Counted from the stretch's first letter, positions 49,817 to 59,590 are shown. The stretch is 64,000 bases of DNA from Thalassovita gelatinovora (GCF_001458355.1 NZ_CYSA01000027.1:62001-126000), one strand, 5' to 3'. Notes: generated by a model from the letters alone, not told the origin. Numbers and translations: made by a program.

Positions 49817-51340
49817 TTACTTCTTCTTGCCCAGACCGCTGAGGCCACCGGGTAGGCCCATGCCGCCGCCGAGACCGGGCAATCCGCCGGGCAATCCCTT
49901 GCCGCCGCTCATCGCCTTGGCGGCGGCTTCCAGCGCTTTGGGGTCCATTTGGGACGGGTCCATTCCGGCCATGTCGGCAGGCATGCCGCCTTTGCCGAAC
50001 ATGCCTTTCATGGCCTGTTTCAGCATGCCGCCTTTGCCCATCTTGCCCATTTTCTTCATCATGTCGGCCATTTGCCGGTGCATTTTCAGCAGTTTGTTCA
50101 GTTCGCTGACATCCTGACCGGCGCCTTTGGCGATCCGCTTTTTGCGGCTGGCCTGCAACAATTTGGGATTGGCGCGTTCTTTCTTGGTCATCGACTGGAT
50201 CAGCGCGATCTGGCGGGTGATGATCTTGTCGTCGAACCCGGCTTCCTGCACCTGCTTGGCCATCTTGCCCATGCCCGGCATCATGCCCATGATGCCTTCC
50301 ATGCCGCCCATCTTCATCATCTGTTCCAGCTGCATTTTCAGGTCGTTCATGTTGAACTGACCCTTCTGGAACCGCCGCATCATCCGTTCGGCCTGTTCGG
50401 CCTCGATGGTTTCTTGCGCCTTTTCGACCAGCGCCACGATGTCGCCCATGCCAAGGATACGGCCCGCGATCCGGTCGGGTTCAAAGGTTTCCAGCGCGTC
50501 CATCTTTTCGCCAAGACCGACGAATTTGATCGGCTTGCCGGTGACGGCGCGCATCGACAAGGCAGCACCGCCACGCCCGTCGCCATCCATCCGGGTCAGC
50601 ACGACGCCAGAAATGCCAACCTTGGCATCGAATTCTTCGGCCACCTCGACGGCGACCTGACCGGTCAATCCGTCGACCACCAGCAGGGTTTCGCGCGGGT
50701 TGACGACGTTGCGAACCTGTTCGACTTCGTCCATCAGGACTTCGTCGATATGCAACCGACCCGCAGTGTCGAGCATATAGACGTCATAGCCGCCCATCGT
50801 CGCCTGCTGCTTGGCGCGTTTGGCGATATCGACCGGTTTCTGCCCCGGCACGATCGGCAGGGTGTCGACACCGATCTGGGTGCCCAGAACCGCCAACTGT
50901 TCCATCGCCGCCGGACGGTAGACATCAAGCGAGGCCATCAGCACCCGCTTGCCTTCGCGTTCGGTCAACCGCTTGGCCAGCTTGCCGGTGGTGGTGGTTT
51001 TGCCGGACCCTTGCAGGCCGACCATCAGGATCGGCGTCGGCGGGTTGTCGATCTTCAGCGCACCGGGATCGCCTTCGCCGGCCAGAACATCGACCAGCGC
51101 GTCATGTACGATCTTGACGACCTGTTGACCCGGTGTGACCGATTTGGTCACCGATTGGCCGGTGGCCTGATCTTGTACTTTCTTGACGAAATCGCGGGCG
51201 ACGGGCAACGATACGTCGGCTTCGAGCAGTGCGACACGCACTTCGCGCAGGGCGGTTTTGACGTCTTCGTCGCTCAGCGCGCCTTGCTTGGTCAGGCGGT
51301 CAAAGACTCCGCCCAGGCGTTCGGATAGATTTTCAAACAT
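49817..51340 (-). CDS. ffh: Signal recognition particle protein Ffh
   Basis: This 507-residue GTPase targets nascent membrane proteins to the SecYEG translocon with 4.5S RNA and FtsY. It has the NG domain (GLQGSGKTTTTGKLAKRL, LDTAGRLHIDE) and a Met-rich M domain (many Met-Gly repeats, PKLLQASRKKRIAKGAG). The extended Gly/Met C-terminal tail is usual in this group. AAGGAG precedes the ATG. It heads the ffh-GNAT-chorismate mutase-rpsP run. Confidence 0.97.
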   Translation of the reverse strand: MFENLSERLGGVFDRLTKQGALSDEDVKTALREVRVALLEADVSLPVARDFVKKVQDQATGQSVTKSVTPGQQVVKIVHDALVDVLAGEGDPGALKIDNPPTPILMVGLQGSGKTTTTGKLAKRLTEREGKRVLMASLDVYRPAAMEQLAVLGTQIGVDTLPIVPGQKPVDIAKRAKQQATMGGYDVYMLDTAGRLHIDEVLMDEVEQVRNVVNPRETLLVVDGLTGQVAVEVAEEFDAKVGISGVVLTRMDGDGRGGAALSMRAVTGKPIKFVGLGEKMDALETFEPDRIAGRILGMGDIVALVEKAQETIEAEQAERMMRRFQKGQFNMNDLKMQLEQMMKMGGMEGIMGMMPGMGKMAKQVQEAGFDDKIITRQIALIQSMTKKERANPKLLQASRKKRIAKGAGQDVSELNKLLKMHRQMADMMKKMGKMGKGGMLKQAMKGMFGKGGMPADMAGMDPSQMDPKALEAAAKAMSGGKGLPGGLPGLGGGMGLPGGLSGLGKKK

Positions 51341-51536
51341 TCCTGCGGCTCCTTCAACGCCGTTTCAATATGGTCCTACAGGTAAGCAGGACCGGCCCAA
51401 ATGCCAACTGCCCCCGTGGGCGCGACGCGCTGACGGGGGGCGATCCTTGCATGATGCAAAGGACCGGAAGCATGACAGACTCCCGGAATTGAGGCAGCGT
51501 TTAGAGATGCGGCGCGGCAGAGTCAAGTTTTCCGGT

Positions 51537-52760
51537 TCAAATCGGCCTGTCGGCAAGGGGATGTGATTTGGCGAGCATGGTCGCGTTCAGTCGCCACATG
51601 CCCCAAGCCAGCGGGATCGCCGCCAGCCCGCCGATGACATAGGCAAGCGGTTCATCGGCAAAGCTTTCAAAAAACTGGGTGTAGGCGTGGATTGCGCCAA
51701 AGGTCATGGCCGCGTTGAACAGCCCGCGTTTGTTGCGGTGGGCGGCCCAGAACACGATGGCGACCAGCGCGATGGCCCATAGTACGGAAAAGACATTTGC
51801 AGAAATGTGCAGGGACATGTCACGGAACGCTTCCTGCGCGGCTTGGTATTGTTCGAAGTCGCTTTGGCCGTCGGTTCCGCTGAAATCGGAATATTCGGGT
51901 CCCCAGATCGTTTCGCCCACCGTATTGCCCCAAAGCGATCCGACCAACGCGGACATGTTGGCAACGATAAAGGCCAGTATCGCAAGAATACCGGCATGGC
52001 GCGCCACTTGACCGGGCCGGCGCGCCGCGATCCAGAGGCACAGTGCAATCAGCGCGCTGAGTTGTAATATCGAAAGCACCGGTTCCGGAGAATAGAACAC
52101 GTAAGCGGCGTGAAAGTATTCGGTCCCGGTATCCAGCGCCTGCGCAAAGGGGACGATGGATAAGGCCGTGATCAGCCGGACATCGGTGAACCAACCCGCA
52201 CCCGCGATCACCGCGAAGGCGTAGAGGAAGAAGCCCGCTTTTACGGCGCCGAACAGGTCGAACTGATAGAACAGGAAGCCAAGTCCAAAAAGGTGCAGCC
52301 CAACACCCATCAGCAATATCGCCCCGATCACGAAGCCTGCCGCAGCACTTTTGCGGGTCAACGCCAGGGCGGACAGGGCGGTGGTGATTGCGCCCACAGC
52401 CGTCATGATCCAACCGGCGCTGTGTTCGAAATTCATCAGCAGTTCAACCGTGCCGCCGCCCAGCAACAGGCCCGCGCCGATCAGCGAAGCCGCGTTGCCG
52501 AACATGCGGACCATATTGGCGCCGCGCGCCAGAATGGCGATGCCACCGGCCAGCATCAGCGATCCCAACAGGGCAACCGCGACCGGATTGGCCAGCCACA
52601 AGATGAATCCGGCCGTTGCGGCCAGAATGCCCAGACAAAGCACAGAATTTACGGCAAGTGTTATCATCGCGTCGCGGGCGCGGTTTGTGATTTCCTTGGC
52701 CTGAAGGGGCGTGATGATGCCATCCGCCACCAGTTTTTCAGTATCTGCAACGGCAAACAT
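51537..52760 (-). CDS. Multi-TM membrane protein, DUF2157-like N terminus
   Basis: This 407-residue protein has a short cytoplasmic N terminus (ADTEKLVADGIITPLQAKEI, reminiscent of DUF2157) and about eleven membrane helices, with a soluble acidic loop near residues 285-320 (GPEYSDFSGTDGQSDFEQYQ). No transport or enzyme motif is recognised. It is separated from ffh by 196 bases and is divergent from the glycosyltransferase-like gene. Confidence 0.7.
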   Translation of the reverse strand: MFAVADTEKLVADGIITPLQAKEITNRARDAMITLAVNSVLCLGILAATAGFILWLANPVAVALLGSLMLAGGIAILARGANMVRMFGNAASLIGAGLLLGGGTVELLMNFEHSAGWIMTAVGAITTALSALALTRKSAAAGFVIGAILLMGVGLHLFGLGFLFYQFDLFGAVKAGFFLYAFAVIAGAGWFTDVRLITALSIVPFAQALDTGTEYFHAAYVFYSPEPVLSILQLSALIALCLWIAARRPGQVARHAGILAILAFIVANMSALVGSLWGNTVGETIWGPEYSDFSGTDGQSDFEQYQAAQEAFRDMSLHISANVFSVLWAIALVAIVFWAAHRNKRGLFNAAMTFGAIHAYTQFFESFADEPLAYVIGGLAAIPLAWGMWRLNATMLAKSHPLADRPI

Positions 52761-52881
52761 GGGGCATTCTTTCTGTGGTCAGGAATGATCGGCACGATAG
52801 GCGCGATCTTCGTGTTTCGATAGTCATTATTTCCGAACGTTGTGGGCTTTGTGGTCGGACATAACCGGATTGGTTTTCAAC

Positions 52882-52929
52882 AAGATGGGTTCGCGCGCGG
52901 TGGCCAAGATGGGTTCGCGCGCGGTGGCA
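52882..52929. repeat. Tandem 24-base duplication
   Basis: Two adjacent 24-base units (52882-52905 and 52906-52929), beginning AAGATGGGTTCGCGCGC, differ at one base. They lie in the leader of the glycosyltransferase-like gene. The unit length is a multiple of three, and this may be a replication slippage product. Confidence 0.85.
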
Positions 52930-52969
52930 TCGTGTTGTAAACGGAGTGTGGCAAGTGATGGGGGAAACC

Positions 52970-53713
52970 ATGCGCGATGGCGTGATCTTGGTGGCAACAG
53001 GGGCGGGATATGTCGATCTGGCGGTGCAATGCCTGGCCAGCATCCGGCACAGCAATCCCGGGGTGCCGGTCGATCTGTTCACCGATCTGCCGGATGCGCC
53101 GGGTGTTGACGGGTTCGACCGGGTGCATCCGGTGCCGTCGACCCATCCGCGCGTCAAGTTGGAGTGTTTGTCCAAGGCGCGGTTCGATCGGGTGTTGTTT
53201 CTGGATTGCGACACGCTGGTGATTGCCCCTTTGGGTGATCTGTTCGATCTGGCCGACCGGTTCGCGCTGTCGCTGGCCCATGATGTCCGTCGGCGGATGG
53301 AGCTGATACAGGACGGGACTCATCCGACACCTTACGCGTTTCCACAGCTGAATTCGGGAGTGATGCTGTATCGAAACGATGCCGAAATGGCGGCGTTTTT
53401 CGCCGAATGGAAACGGCGTTATGAGGGCTCTGACGGCGACAGGGATCAGCCGGTTCTGAAGGATCTGCTGTGGGACAGCGATCTGCGCTTTTATGTGCTG
53501 CCGCCGGAATTCAACCTGCGCCGGGTTACGATGCTGGATGCGTGGGAACCGTTGGATGCGGTGCCGACAATCATCCATTCGCATCGGTTGTTGCAGCATT
53601 TGCGCGGACGGGGCGCACGGGTGACGACGCTGGATGAATTGCGGGCGCTGGAACGTATCGCACTGGAGGAAGAATGGCGCGCCGATGGGGCCGACGCTCC
53701 ATGGCAGCGCTGA
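52970..53713 (+). CDS. Glycosyltransferase-like protein (GT-A fold)
   Basis: This 247-residue protein has a nucleotide-sugar transferase-like core: GVILVATGAGYVDLAVQCLAS, the DxD motif in FLDCDTLVIAPLGDLFDL, and QLNSGVMLYRN, typical of GT8-like enzymes. ATG 52970 is used because GGGGGAAACC precedes it; GTG 52946 and ATG 52958 are alternatives. A 24-base tandem duplication lies 40 bases upstream. Acceptor unknown. Confidence 0.77.
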   Translation: MRDGVILVATGAGYVDLAVQCLASIRHSNPGVPVDLFTDLPDAPGVDGFDRVHPVPSTHPRVKLECLSKARFDRVLFLDCDTLVIAPLGDLFDLADRFALSLAHDVRRRMELIQDGTHPTPYAFPQLNSGVMLYRNDAEMAAFFAEWKRRYEGSDGDRDQPVLKDLLWDSDLRFYVLPPEFNLRRVTMLDAWEPLDAVPTIIHSHRLLQHLRGRGARVTTLDELRALERIALEEEWRADGADAPWQR

Positions 53714-53831
53714 GCGGAAAATCGGTATTTTGCGAGGTGCGGCAGGACAGAACCGAACGTCGTTACCGCTTGTTTTATACCCGCGAATGTCTAGCTACTC
53801 TGGGGCGGGTTGTCCGGTGGAGCAGGTTCAG

Positions 53832-54641
53832 ATGGCAGTTTATCCTATTCTCTTGCTCATCGCGGCAGGTGCTTTGGGCGCTTGGTCCTGGTCTAAACGG
53901 CAGGCGCGCGCAAACCTTCTGACGACCCCGCTTACGGATCATCAGCGTAGCATTGTCGCGCAACAGGTGCCGCTGACCCGAAAACTGCCGTCCGAATTGC
54001 GCGGCAGGTTCGAAGGCAAGATCAACGCGTTTGTGAGCCAGATCGAATTTATCGGCTGCAACGGGTTGGACGTGACCGAAGAAATGCGGCTTTCAATCGC
54101 GGCGCAAGCCTGCCTTCTCGTCGTCAACAGTGACGCATGGTACGACCATCTGCGCACCATTCTGATCTATCCGGGGGCGTTCAAGTCGCGCCATGCCGAA
54201 CACAGCGGCTATGTGGTGACCGAACGCGAAACGGTGCGGACGGGTGAAAGTTGGGCCCGCGGTCCGGTGGTTCTGTCCTGGGCGCATGCCCAACAGGGCG
54301 CCATCAATGACGAGGACGGTCATAACGTCGTTTTTCATGAATTCGCCCATCAGATCGACGATCTGTCCGGGCATACTGACGGTGTCCCCAACCTCAACGG
54401 AAATCAGAGCTTCGCAGACTGGCAACGCGTGTTCGTCACCGCGTATGAAAACCACGTTCAACATGTTCAGGCGGGGCGCAGGACCGTATTGGACGCCTAT
54501 GGTGCCGAGGGCCCAGAGGAGTTTTTCGCAGTGGCGGTTGAGGCGTTTTTTGAAAAACCGGCGGCGCTCGAACGTGGCGAACCCGCGGTTTACGAACAAC
54601 TGGCAATGCTTTTGCGTCTTGACCCGTTGGAATGGGGATAA
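53832..54641 (+). CDS. MtfA-like zinc peptidase (M90 family)
   Basis: This 269-residue protein has one N-terminal membrane helix (YPILLLIAAGALGAWSW) and the zinc motif HEFAH at 169-173, with a further Glu in EEFFAVAVEAFFEKP. E. coli MtfA binds the repressor Mlc and has aminopeptidase activity. ATG 53832 has GGAGCAGG upstream; the longer open frame overlaps the preceding gene. It converges on azoR. Confidence 0.86.
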   Translation: MAVYPILLLIAAGALGAWSWSKRQARANLLTTPLTDHQRSIVAQQVPLTRKLPSELRGRFEGKINAFVSQIEFIGCNGLDVTEEMRLSIAAQACLLVVNSDAWYDHLRTILIYPGAFKSRHAEHSGYVVTERETVRTGESWARGPVVLSWAHAQQGAINDEDGHNVVFHEFAHQIDDLSGHTDGVPNLNGNQSFADWQRVFVTAYENHVQHVQAGRRTVLDAYGAEGPEEFFAVAVEAFFEKPAALERGEPAVYEQLAMLLRLDPLEWG

Positions 54642-54718
54642 TCCGACCTTGGTAATAACATGGGATCAGGTCCGCAGTATCTTAGCGCTGAACTGAAAGC
54701 GGGCATCCCACAGAAATC

Positions 54719-54746
54719 CGGGCGGTCGCTGATCTGCAACCGCCCG
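54719..54746. terminator. Hairpin between mtfA-like gene and azoR
   Basis: CGGGCGGT and ACCGCCCG form an eight-pair stem around a 12-base loop, in the gap between convergent genes. TGACTTT follows on the plus strand. A moderate terminator candidate. Confidence 0.5.
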
Positions 54747-54789
54747 TGACTTTGGCATTCGGAATTTGTGCGTTTCACTGCGCCGAAAA

Positions 54790-55386
54790 TCAGGCCGCGA
54801 GGTTGGCGATGCCTTCATTGGCGGCGTTCAGCGATGCTTCGGCATCGATGGCGAAGTGGTCTGAGGCGACGAATTGTACATCGGTAATACCGAAGAAGCC
54901 CAGCATGTGACGCAGATAGCCCGAAGCGAAATCGATATCCGATCCCAGCCGGGTACCGTTCGATGAATAGGCGATGATCGCACGGGTGCCCTTTACCAAT
55001 CCTTCCGGACCCGATTCGGAGTAGCGGAAGGTTTCACCCGCCCGCGCCATCTGATCGAACCAGGTTTTCAACTGGCTGGGCAGGTTGAAATTATAGACCG
55101 GCAGGCCAATCACCACGGTGTCGGCGGCTTTGAGTTCGGCAATCAATTGGTCCGACAGGGCGGCGATTTCGGACTGCTCGGCGTTGCGCTGATCGGCAGG
55201 GGTGTTCACCGCAACGATCCAGGCCGCGTCGGTTTCGGGCACCGGGTTGGCCCCCAGATCGCGATAGATGAGGTCCGAATCGGTATGAGCGCCGCGCAAC
55301 CGGTCAACGATGGCGCGGGTCAAATCCTTGGAAATCGAGCCTGCAGGTTTGATGCTGGCATCGATATGCAAGATGGAATGGGTCAT
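54790..55386 (-). CDS. azoR: FMN-dependent NADH-azoreductase
   Basis: This 198-residue flavodoxin-fold protein matches AzoR: ILHIDASIKPAGSISKDLTR at the N terminus, the FMN-binding VVIGLPVYNFNLPSQLKTW and AYSSNGTRLGS. It reduces azo and quinone compounds with two electrons from NADH. It has its own promoter region, divergent from a small exported-protein gene. Confidence 0.9.
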   Translation of the reverse strand: MTHSILHIDASIKPAGSISKDLTRAIVDRLRGAHTDSDLIYRDLGANPVPETDAAWIVAVNTPADQRNAEQSEIAALSDQLIAELKAADTVVIGLPVYNFNLPSQLKTWFDQMARAGETFRYSESGPEGLVKGTRAIIAYSSNGTRLGSDIDFASGYLRHMLGFFGITDVQFVASDHFAIDAEASLNAANEGIANLAA

Positions 55387-55753
55387 GTTACATGTCCTGT
55401 GTTTAATCGTCTGATGTGCCTTCTATATCGATGTGCGAAAATATTGAAAATCTCGCAAAATGCGCATATTTATGTGCGTAATTGAACGTTGATGTGCCCC
55501 GGATGCGACCTTGAAGACGGTGCGAAACACACTGACAAAGCCTGATCTGAAGTTTATTGAGATTCCGGGCTGATTTATCGGAAATGATTGTTCTGGAAGC
55601 GGTATTGACGCCTTTTGAGGCGTTCTGAAGCACGGGTGTAGCAATACTGCCATACTGCGCAGTGTCCCCAAAATTAGCAGGGTCAGAGTGATTGACAATT
55701 TGCACCCGGGAAGACTAGGTTGAGCCCAGTCTTATATCTAAGGGGGTTTACCC
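55387..55753. promoter_or_regulatory. Divergent region between azoR and a small exported protein
   Basis: This 367-base gap has no convincing gene. Near azoR, TGTGCG-type words recur (55430-55480). Near the right end are a TTGACA -35-like box (about 55694) and an inverted repeat AAGACT...AGTCTT around 55711-55734, just before the AAGGGGG ribosome site of the next gene. Confidence 0.45.
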
Positions 55754-55990
55754 ATGAAATTCAAAATTATTGCGGCCGCCGCGATTGTCGCTTTCTCTCC
55801 TCTCGCAGCCGTTGCTGGTGGTCTGGGCGGCGCAGCCGATCCCGTTGTGACTCCTGACGACGACGATATTCTGGCGGCTCCGTCGCTGGGCAGCGCAGGC
55901 ATCGCGCCCGCCGCTATCGCTGGTGCTGTTGTGCTGGCTCTGGTCGCGTCCTCGTCCTCGAGCGACAGCACCACCGTCACCACGGAATAA
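55754..55990 (+). CDS. Small exported protein with C-terminal membrane helix
   Basis: This 78-residue protein has a signal peptide (FKIIAAAAIVAFSPLAAVAG), an acidic segment (PVVTPDDDDILA), a second hydrophobic stretch (GIAPAAIAGAVVLALVA) and a Ser/Thr-rich tail. Short secreted proteins of this build are frequent in Rhodobacterales, with no known function. It has a strong ribosome site and its own terminator, which suggests high expression. Confidence 0.72.
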   Translation: MKFKIIAAAAIVAFSPLAAVAGGLGGAADPVVTPDDDDILAAPSLGSAGIAPAAIAGAVVLALVASSSSSDSTTVTTE

Positions 55991-56013
55991 TTTATTCCTA
56001 AAAGAATTGAATG

Positions 56014-56041
56014 AAGCGCGCCCGTTGTGGTGCGCTTTTTT
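56014..56041 (+). terminator. Terminator after the small exported protein
   Basis: AAGCGC and GCGCTT pair around a 12-base loop, followed by a run of T residues (56036-56041). It lies about 25 bases after the stop codon. Confidence 0.75.
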
Positions 56042-56117
56042 CGTTGATAGCCTGCCTGTTATGGGCGGCTATCGCATGGCCGGGGCATTTTCCAGAGCCG
56101 AAACAGGATGATTTTCA

Positions 56118-56993
56118 ATGGATAACTGGGATGAAATTCGCACCGCCTTTCAGGTGGCGCGCATGGGCACGGTTAGCGGTGCTGCCGAAGTATTGGGGGT
56201 CCATCACGCCACCGTGATTCGCCATATCGACGCTTTGGAAACCCAGTTGGGCATCAAGCTGTTCCAGCGCCATGCGCGTGGCTACACCCCGACCGAAGCC
56301 GGACAGGATCTGATGCGGGTGGCGCAGGCCACCGACGATCAGTTCAGCCAATTGGCCGGACGAATCAAAGGCCAGGGGGATGGCGTGTCGGGCGAATTGG
56401 TCGTGACCTCTTTGTCGGGGTTATCGACGCTGCTGATGCCGGTCATGGCGGATTTCCGCCTCAAATATCCCGAAGTCATTCTGCGCTACCTGACCGGGGA
56501 TCGGTTGTTCCGATTGGAATATGGTGAAGCCCATGTCGCCATCCGCGCCGGGCGCGCACCGGAAGAACCCGACAACGTCGTGCAACCACTGCTGACTCAG
56601 AATACGGCGCTTTATGCGGCGAAATCTTATGTCGACCGAATGGGGAAGCCCGATTGCACCGACGATTTTAAGACCCACCTGTTTGTCGGCACCGATAACC
56701 GCAACAGTCTTGCGCCTTTTTATCGCTGGCTGTGGGAAAAGGTTCCCGAAGAAAACATCATCTTCCGTAGCGTCGATTACCGGGCACTGCATCTGGCTGT
56801 ATTGGCGGGGGTCGGTATCGGTTTCATGGCTAAATGGGAAGCCGAGAAACATCCCGATCTGACGGAAATCTGCACCGACCGCGAAGATTGGCAATCGTCT
56901 TTGTGGCTGGTGACTCATGTCGATCTGCATCGCACCACCAAGGTGCAGGCCTTCGTGAAGTTCCTCAAGGAACGTGCCAAGGACTGGGGTTGA
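56118..56993 (+). CDS. LysR-family transcriptional regulator
   Basis: This 291-residue protein has the LysR HTH (IRTAFQVARMGTVSGAAE, HHATVIRHIDALETQLG) and an effector-binding domain (ELVVTSLSGLSTLLMPVM, RLEYGEAHVAIRAG). It overlaps nothing, but the EamA gene starts two bases after its stop, so they form one transcript. It probably controls the exporter or another distant target. Confidence 0.88.
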   Translation: MDNWDEIRTAFQVARMGTVSGAAEVLGVHHATVIRHIDALETQLGIKLFQRHARGYTPTEAGQDLMRVAQATDDQFSQLAGRIKGQGDGVSGELVVTSLSGLSTLLMPVMADFRLKYPEVILRYLTGDRLFRLEYGEAHVAIRAGRAPEEPDNVVQPLLTQNTALYAAKSYVDRMGKPDCTDDFKTHLFVGTDNRNSLAPFYRWLWEKVPEENIIFRSVDYRALHLAVLAGVGIGFMAKWEAEKHPDLTEICTDREDWQSSLWLVTHVDLHRTTKVQAFVKFLKERAKDWG

Positions 56994-56994
56994 G

Positions 56995-57876
56995 ATGACC
57001 CAAGCGGCACGCGGCCATCTGGCCATGTTGGTGTTTTCCGCCCTCGTGGCGGGGTCGTTTTCGCTGGGCGTGATGGCGGCGAACCATATTGCGCCGACGG
57101 CCTTGACCGCGGCGCGCTTTGCCATTGCCGCCGTGTTGGTCGGGATTGCTGCCGCGCTGACCACGGGCATTCCGCGCAGCGCCTTTCGCGCGCCTTGGCG
57201 CTATCTGGTGCTGGGCGGCACCTTTGCCACCTATTTCGTGCTGATGTTCTATGGATTGAAAACCGCGCAGCCGGTGTCGGCGGCTGCGGTATTCACCCTG
57301 ACGCCGATCATGGCCGCGCTGGCCGGGTTCGCCCTGCTGCGTCAGGTGACAACGGGACGGATGGTTCTGGCGTTGGCGATCGGCGGGGCAGGGGCGCTTT
57401 GGGTCATTTTCGGGGCGGATGTGTCGGCGCTGCTGCGGTTTCAGGTCGGCGAAGGCGAGGTGATCTTTTTCTGGGGCTGTATCGCTCATGCGATCTATAC
57501 TCCGATGGTGCGATTGCTGAACCGGGGCGAACCGGCGGTGGTTTTCACCTTTGGCATGCTGCTGGCCTGTTGCGGGCTCGTCACTGTCTTTGGCTGGAGC
57601 GACATCATGGCGACCGATTGGGCGGCCTTGCCCGGGATCGTCTGGATCACGCTGATCTATATCGCGGTCTTCGCCAGCGCGGTGACCTTCGTTTTGCTGC
57701 AATACGCGTCGCTGCGGCTGCCATCGGCAAAGGTAATGGCCTATACCTATCTGACCCCAAGCTGGGTGTTGGTTTGGGAACTGGCGCTGGGCCACGGGGT
57801 GCCGACCGCCTGGGTTCTGGGCGGGGTGATTCTGACGGTGATGGCGTTGTTGTTGTTGTTGCGCGACGAACATTAA
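56995..57876 (+). CDS. EamA/DMT-superfamily transporter
   Basis: This 293-residue protein has ten membrane helices as two EamA repeats, each starting with a SFSLGVMAANHIAPTALTAA- or IAHAIYTPMVRLL-like segment. The family exports amino acids and other metabolites. It is in an operon with the LysR gene just upstream and converges on the ArsR-like gene 20 bases away. Confidence 0.87.
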   Translation: MTQAARGHLAMLVFSALVAGSFSLGVMAANHIAPTALTAARFAIAAVLVGIAAALTTGIPRSAFRAPWRYLVLGGTFATYFVLMFYGLKTAQPVSAAAVFTLTPIMAALAGFALLRQVTTGRMVLALAIGGAGALWVIFGADVSALLRFQVGEGEVIFFWGCIAHAIYTPMVRLLNRGEPAVVFTFGMLLACCGLVTVFGWSDIMATDWAALPGIVWITLIYIAVFASAVTFVLLQYASLRLPSAKVMAYTYLTPSWVLVWELALGHGVPTAWVLGGVILTVMALLLLLRDEH

Positions 57877-57896
57877 GGCGCGGCAGAACGGGGGGC

Positions 57897-58247
57897 TTAC
57901 CCTTCAGAGGCGTCACCCGTTTCGCCAAGCTCGGTTTTCAGAAACCGTTCGAACGCTTCCAGGTTGACCGGTTCGAACTGGCCGAACCCCTGCATCCAGA
58001 CGCTGGCGTCGCGCAGCGCGTCCGGTTCCAGTTTGCACCATTTCACCCGGCCGCGTTTTTCCTGACTGATCAGCCCGGCATTGGCCAGGATCGTCAGGTG
58101 TTTCGAAATCGCCGCCAAGGACATTTCGAACGGGTCGGCCACATCGGTGACCGCCATGTCGTCTTCAAGCAACATTGATAAAATCCGCCGTCGGGTCGGA
58201 TCGGCAAGCGCTGCAAAAACGGCATCAAGGTCGGAAAGTCTGATCAT
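57897..58247 (-). CDS. ArsR-family winged-helix regulator
   Basis: This 116-residue protein has the ArsR/SmtB fold: VFAALADPTRRRILSMLLED, then the recognition helix MSLAAISKHLTILANAGLIS and a wing (EKRGRVKWCKLEP). No metal-binding cysteine pair is seen, as in the group that acts on SRPBCC-type neighbours. It stands alone before the ATP synthase operon. Confidence 0.87.
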   Translation of the reverse strand: MIRLSDLDAVFAALADPTRRRILSMLLEDDMAVTDVADPFEMSLAAISKHLTILANAGLISQEKRGRVKWCKLEPDALRDASVWMQGFGQFEPVNLEAFERFLKTELGETGDASEG

Positions 58248-58499
58248 GTCTTTTTCCTAGGCGGGCGGGAACAACCGGTCAACCGCGTGCTGCCAAAGAT
58301 CAACCGAAAGGTTGAATAACGTTTTCCGGCGCAGATGGCGCTAACATCCGCTTGCCGGTCTCTTGCCTGCATTTTCATGCCGCAACAAATGCTCTACAAA
58401 ACAATAGGTTAGCATTGGTTCGGTGGCCTGTTTTGCGTGCTTGACTCGGGTGCCTGCGCAGCATAGCAAGTGCCCGAACATCCGATGGGGGTTTTGCGC

Positions 58500-58829
58500 G
58501 TGACCGATCCCGACCAAAAGCAGCAGATCCAGCAGCTTGAGGCCCGGCTCGAGGCGGTTCGAAAGACCCAGGCCCCGAAACCCCGCGCGGATGAACACTA
58601 TTCTCAGGCCAATATGGCCTGGCGCATGGTGATTGAAATGGTTTCCGGTCTTGGGATCGGGTTTGGCATAGGATACGGGCTTGATCGCCTGTTCGGGACG
58701 ATCCCGATCTTCCTTGTCATATTCACATTGCTGGGTCTGGCGGCGGGTATAAAGACGATGATCCGCACGTCGAAAGAGATCCAGGAGCAGATATTGGCCG
58801 ATGAGGCCGAGAAGAACGAGAGGGTATAG
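58500..58829 (+). CDS. atpI: ATP synthase accessory protein AtpI
   Basis: This 109-residue protein has a charged N-terminal helix ([19 protein letters not shown]) and two membrane helices ([38 protein letters not shown]). AtpI helps assemble the c-ring. GTG 58500 is used, with GGGGG eight bases upstream; starts at 58470 and 58485 would add only a few residues. It is the first gene of the Fo operon. Confidence 0.88.
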   Translation: MTDPDQKQQIQQLEARLEAVRKTQAPKPRADEHYSQANMAWRMVIEMVSGLGIGFGIGYGLDRLFGTIPIFLVIFTLLGLAAGIKTMIRTSKEIQEQILADEAEKNERV

Positions 58830-58831
58830 AC

Positions 58832-59590
58832 GTGGCAAGCGAAGCGCACGGCGCCGAAACAGGCGGTCTGGTATTTCATCCGATGGATCAGTTCATCGTG
58901 AAGCCGCTCTTTGGTGGCGACACAATCGAATGGTACACGATCACCAATGCAACCCTGTGGATGGGTCTGGCGGTTGTCGCAGTCATCTTGATGATGGTTC
59001 TGGGTACCTCGCGCCGGGCCATGATCCCGTCGCGCAGCCAGTCGATCGGTGAATTGGCTTACGGGTTCGTCTACAAGATGGTCGAAGATGTGACCGGCAA
59101 GGATGCGGTCAAGTTTTTCCCCTATGTGATGACCTTGTTCCTGTTCATCGTCTTCGCCAACTTCCTTGGCCTGCTGCCGATGAGCTTTGCCACCACGTCG
59201 CATTTTGCCGTCACTGTGGTTTTGGCGCTTCTGGTATTCCTGTCGGTGACAATTTTGGGCCTGGTCAAGCACGGGCTTGGATTTTTGGGACTGTTCTGGG
59301 TGTCCAGCGCGCCGCTGGCGCTGCGCCCGATCCTGGCCATTATCGAACTGATTTCCTACTTCGTGCGTCCCGTCAGCCACAGCATTCGTCTTGCTGGTAA
59401 CGTGATGGCGGGCCACGCCGTGATCAAGGTGTTCGCGGGTTTCGCAGCGATCGCAGTGGTTAGCCCGGTTTCGGTGCTGGCGATCACCGCAATGTATGGT
59501 CTGGAGGTCCTGGTGGCCTTTATTCAGGCCTATGTCTTTACCATTCTGACCTGTGTGTATCTGAAAGATGCCCTGCATCCGTCGCACTAA
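58832..59590 (+). CDS. atpB: ATP synthase Fo subunit a
   Basis: This 252-residue membrane protein forms the proton half-channels. The essential arginine is in [15 protein letters not shown], and [18 protein letters not shown] and [17 protein letters not shown] mark the N-terminal helices. The start is GTG 58832 behind GAGGG. It is in the order I-a-c-b'-b typical of photosynthetic and related alphaproteobacteria. Confidence 0.96.
   Translation: MASEAHGAETGGLVFHPMDQFIVKPLFGGDTIEWYTITNATLWMGLAVVAVILMMVLGTSRRAMIPSRSQSIGELAYGFVYKMVEDVTGKDAVKFFPYVMTLFLFIVFANFLGLLPMSFATTSHFAVTVVLALLVFLSVTILGLVKHGLGFLGLFWVSSAPLALRPILAIIELISYFVRPVSHSIRLAGNVMAGHAVIKVFAGFAAIAVVSPVSVLAITAMYGLEVLVAFIQAYVFTILTCVYLKDALHPSH

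Noticed and set aside
49949-51328. A 459-codon plus frame opposite ffh
   Set aside because: His/Asp-rich shadow of a universally conserved gene.
52882-52929. A CRISPR array
   Set aside because: Only two adjacent units with no spacers; it is a tandem duplication.
56965-57873. A 302-codon minus frame opposite the EamA gene
   Set aside because: Gln/His/Arg-rich shadow of a membrane protein; no domain.
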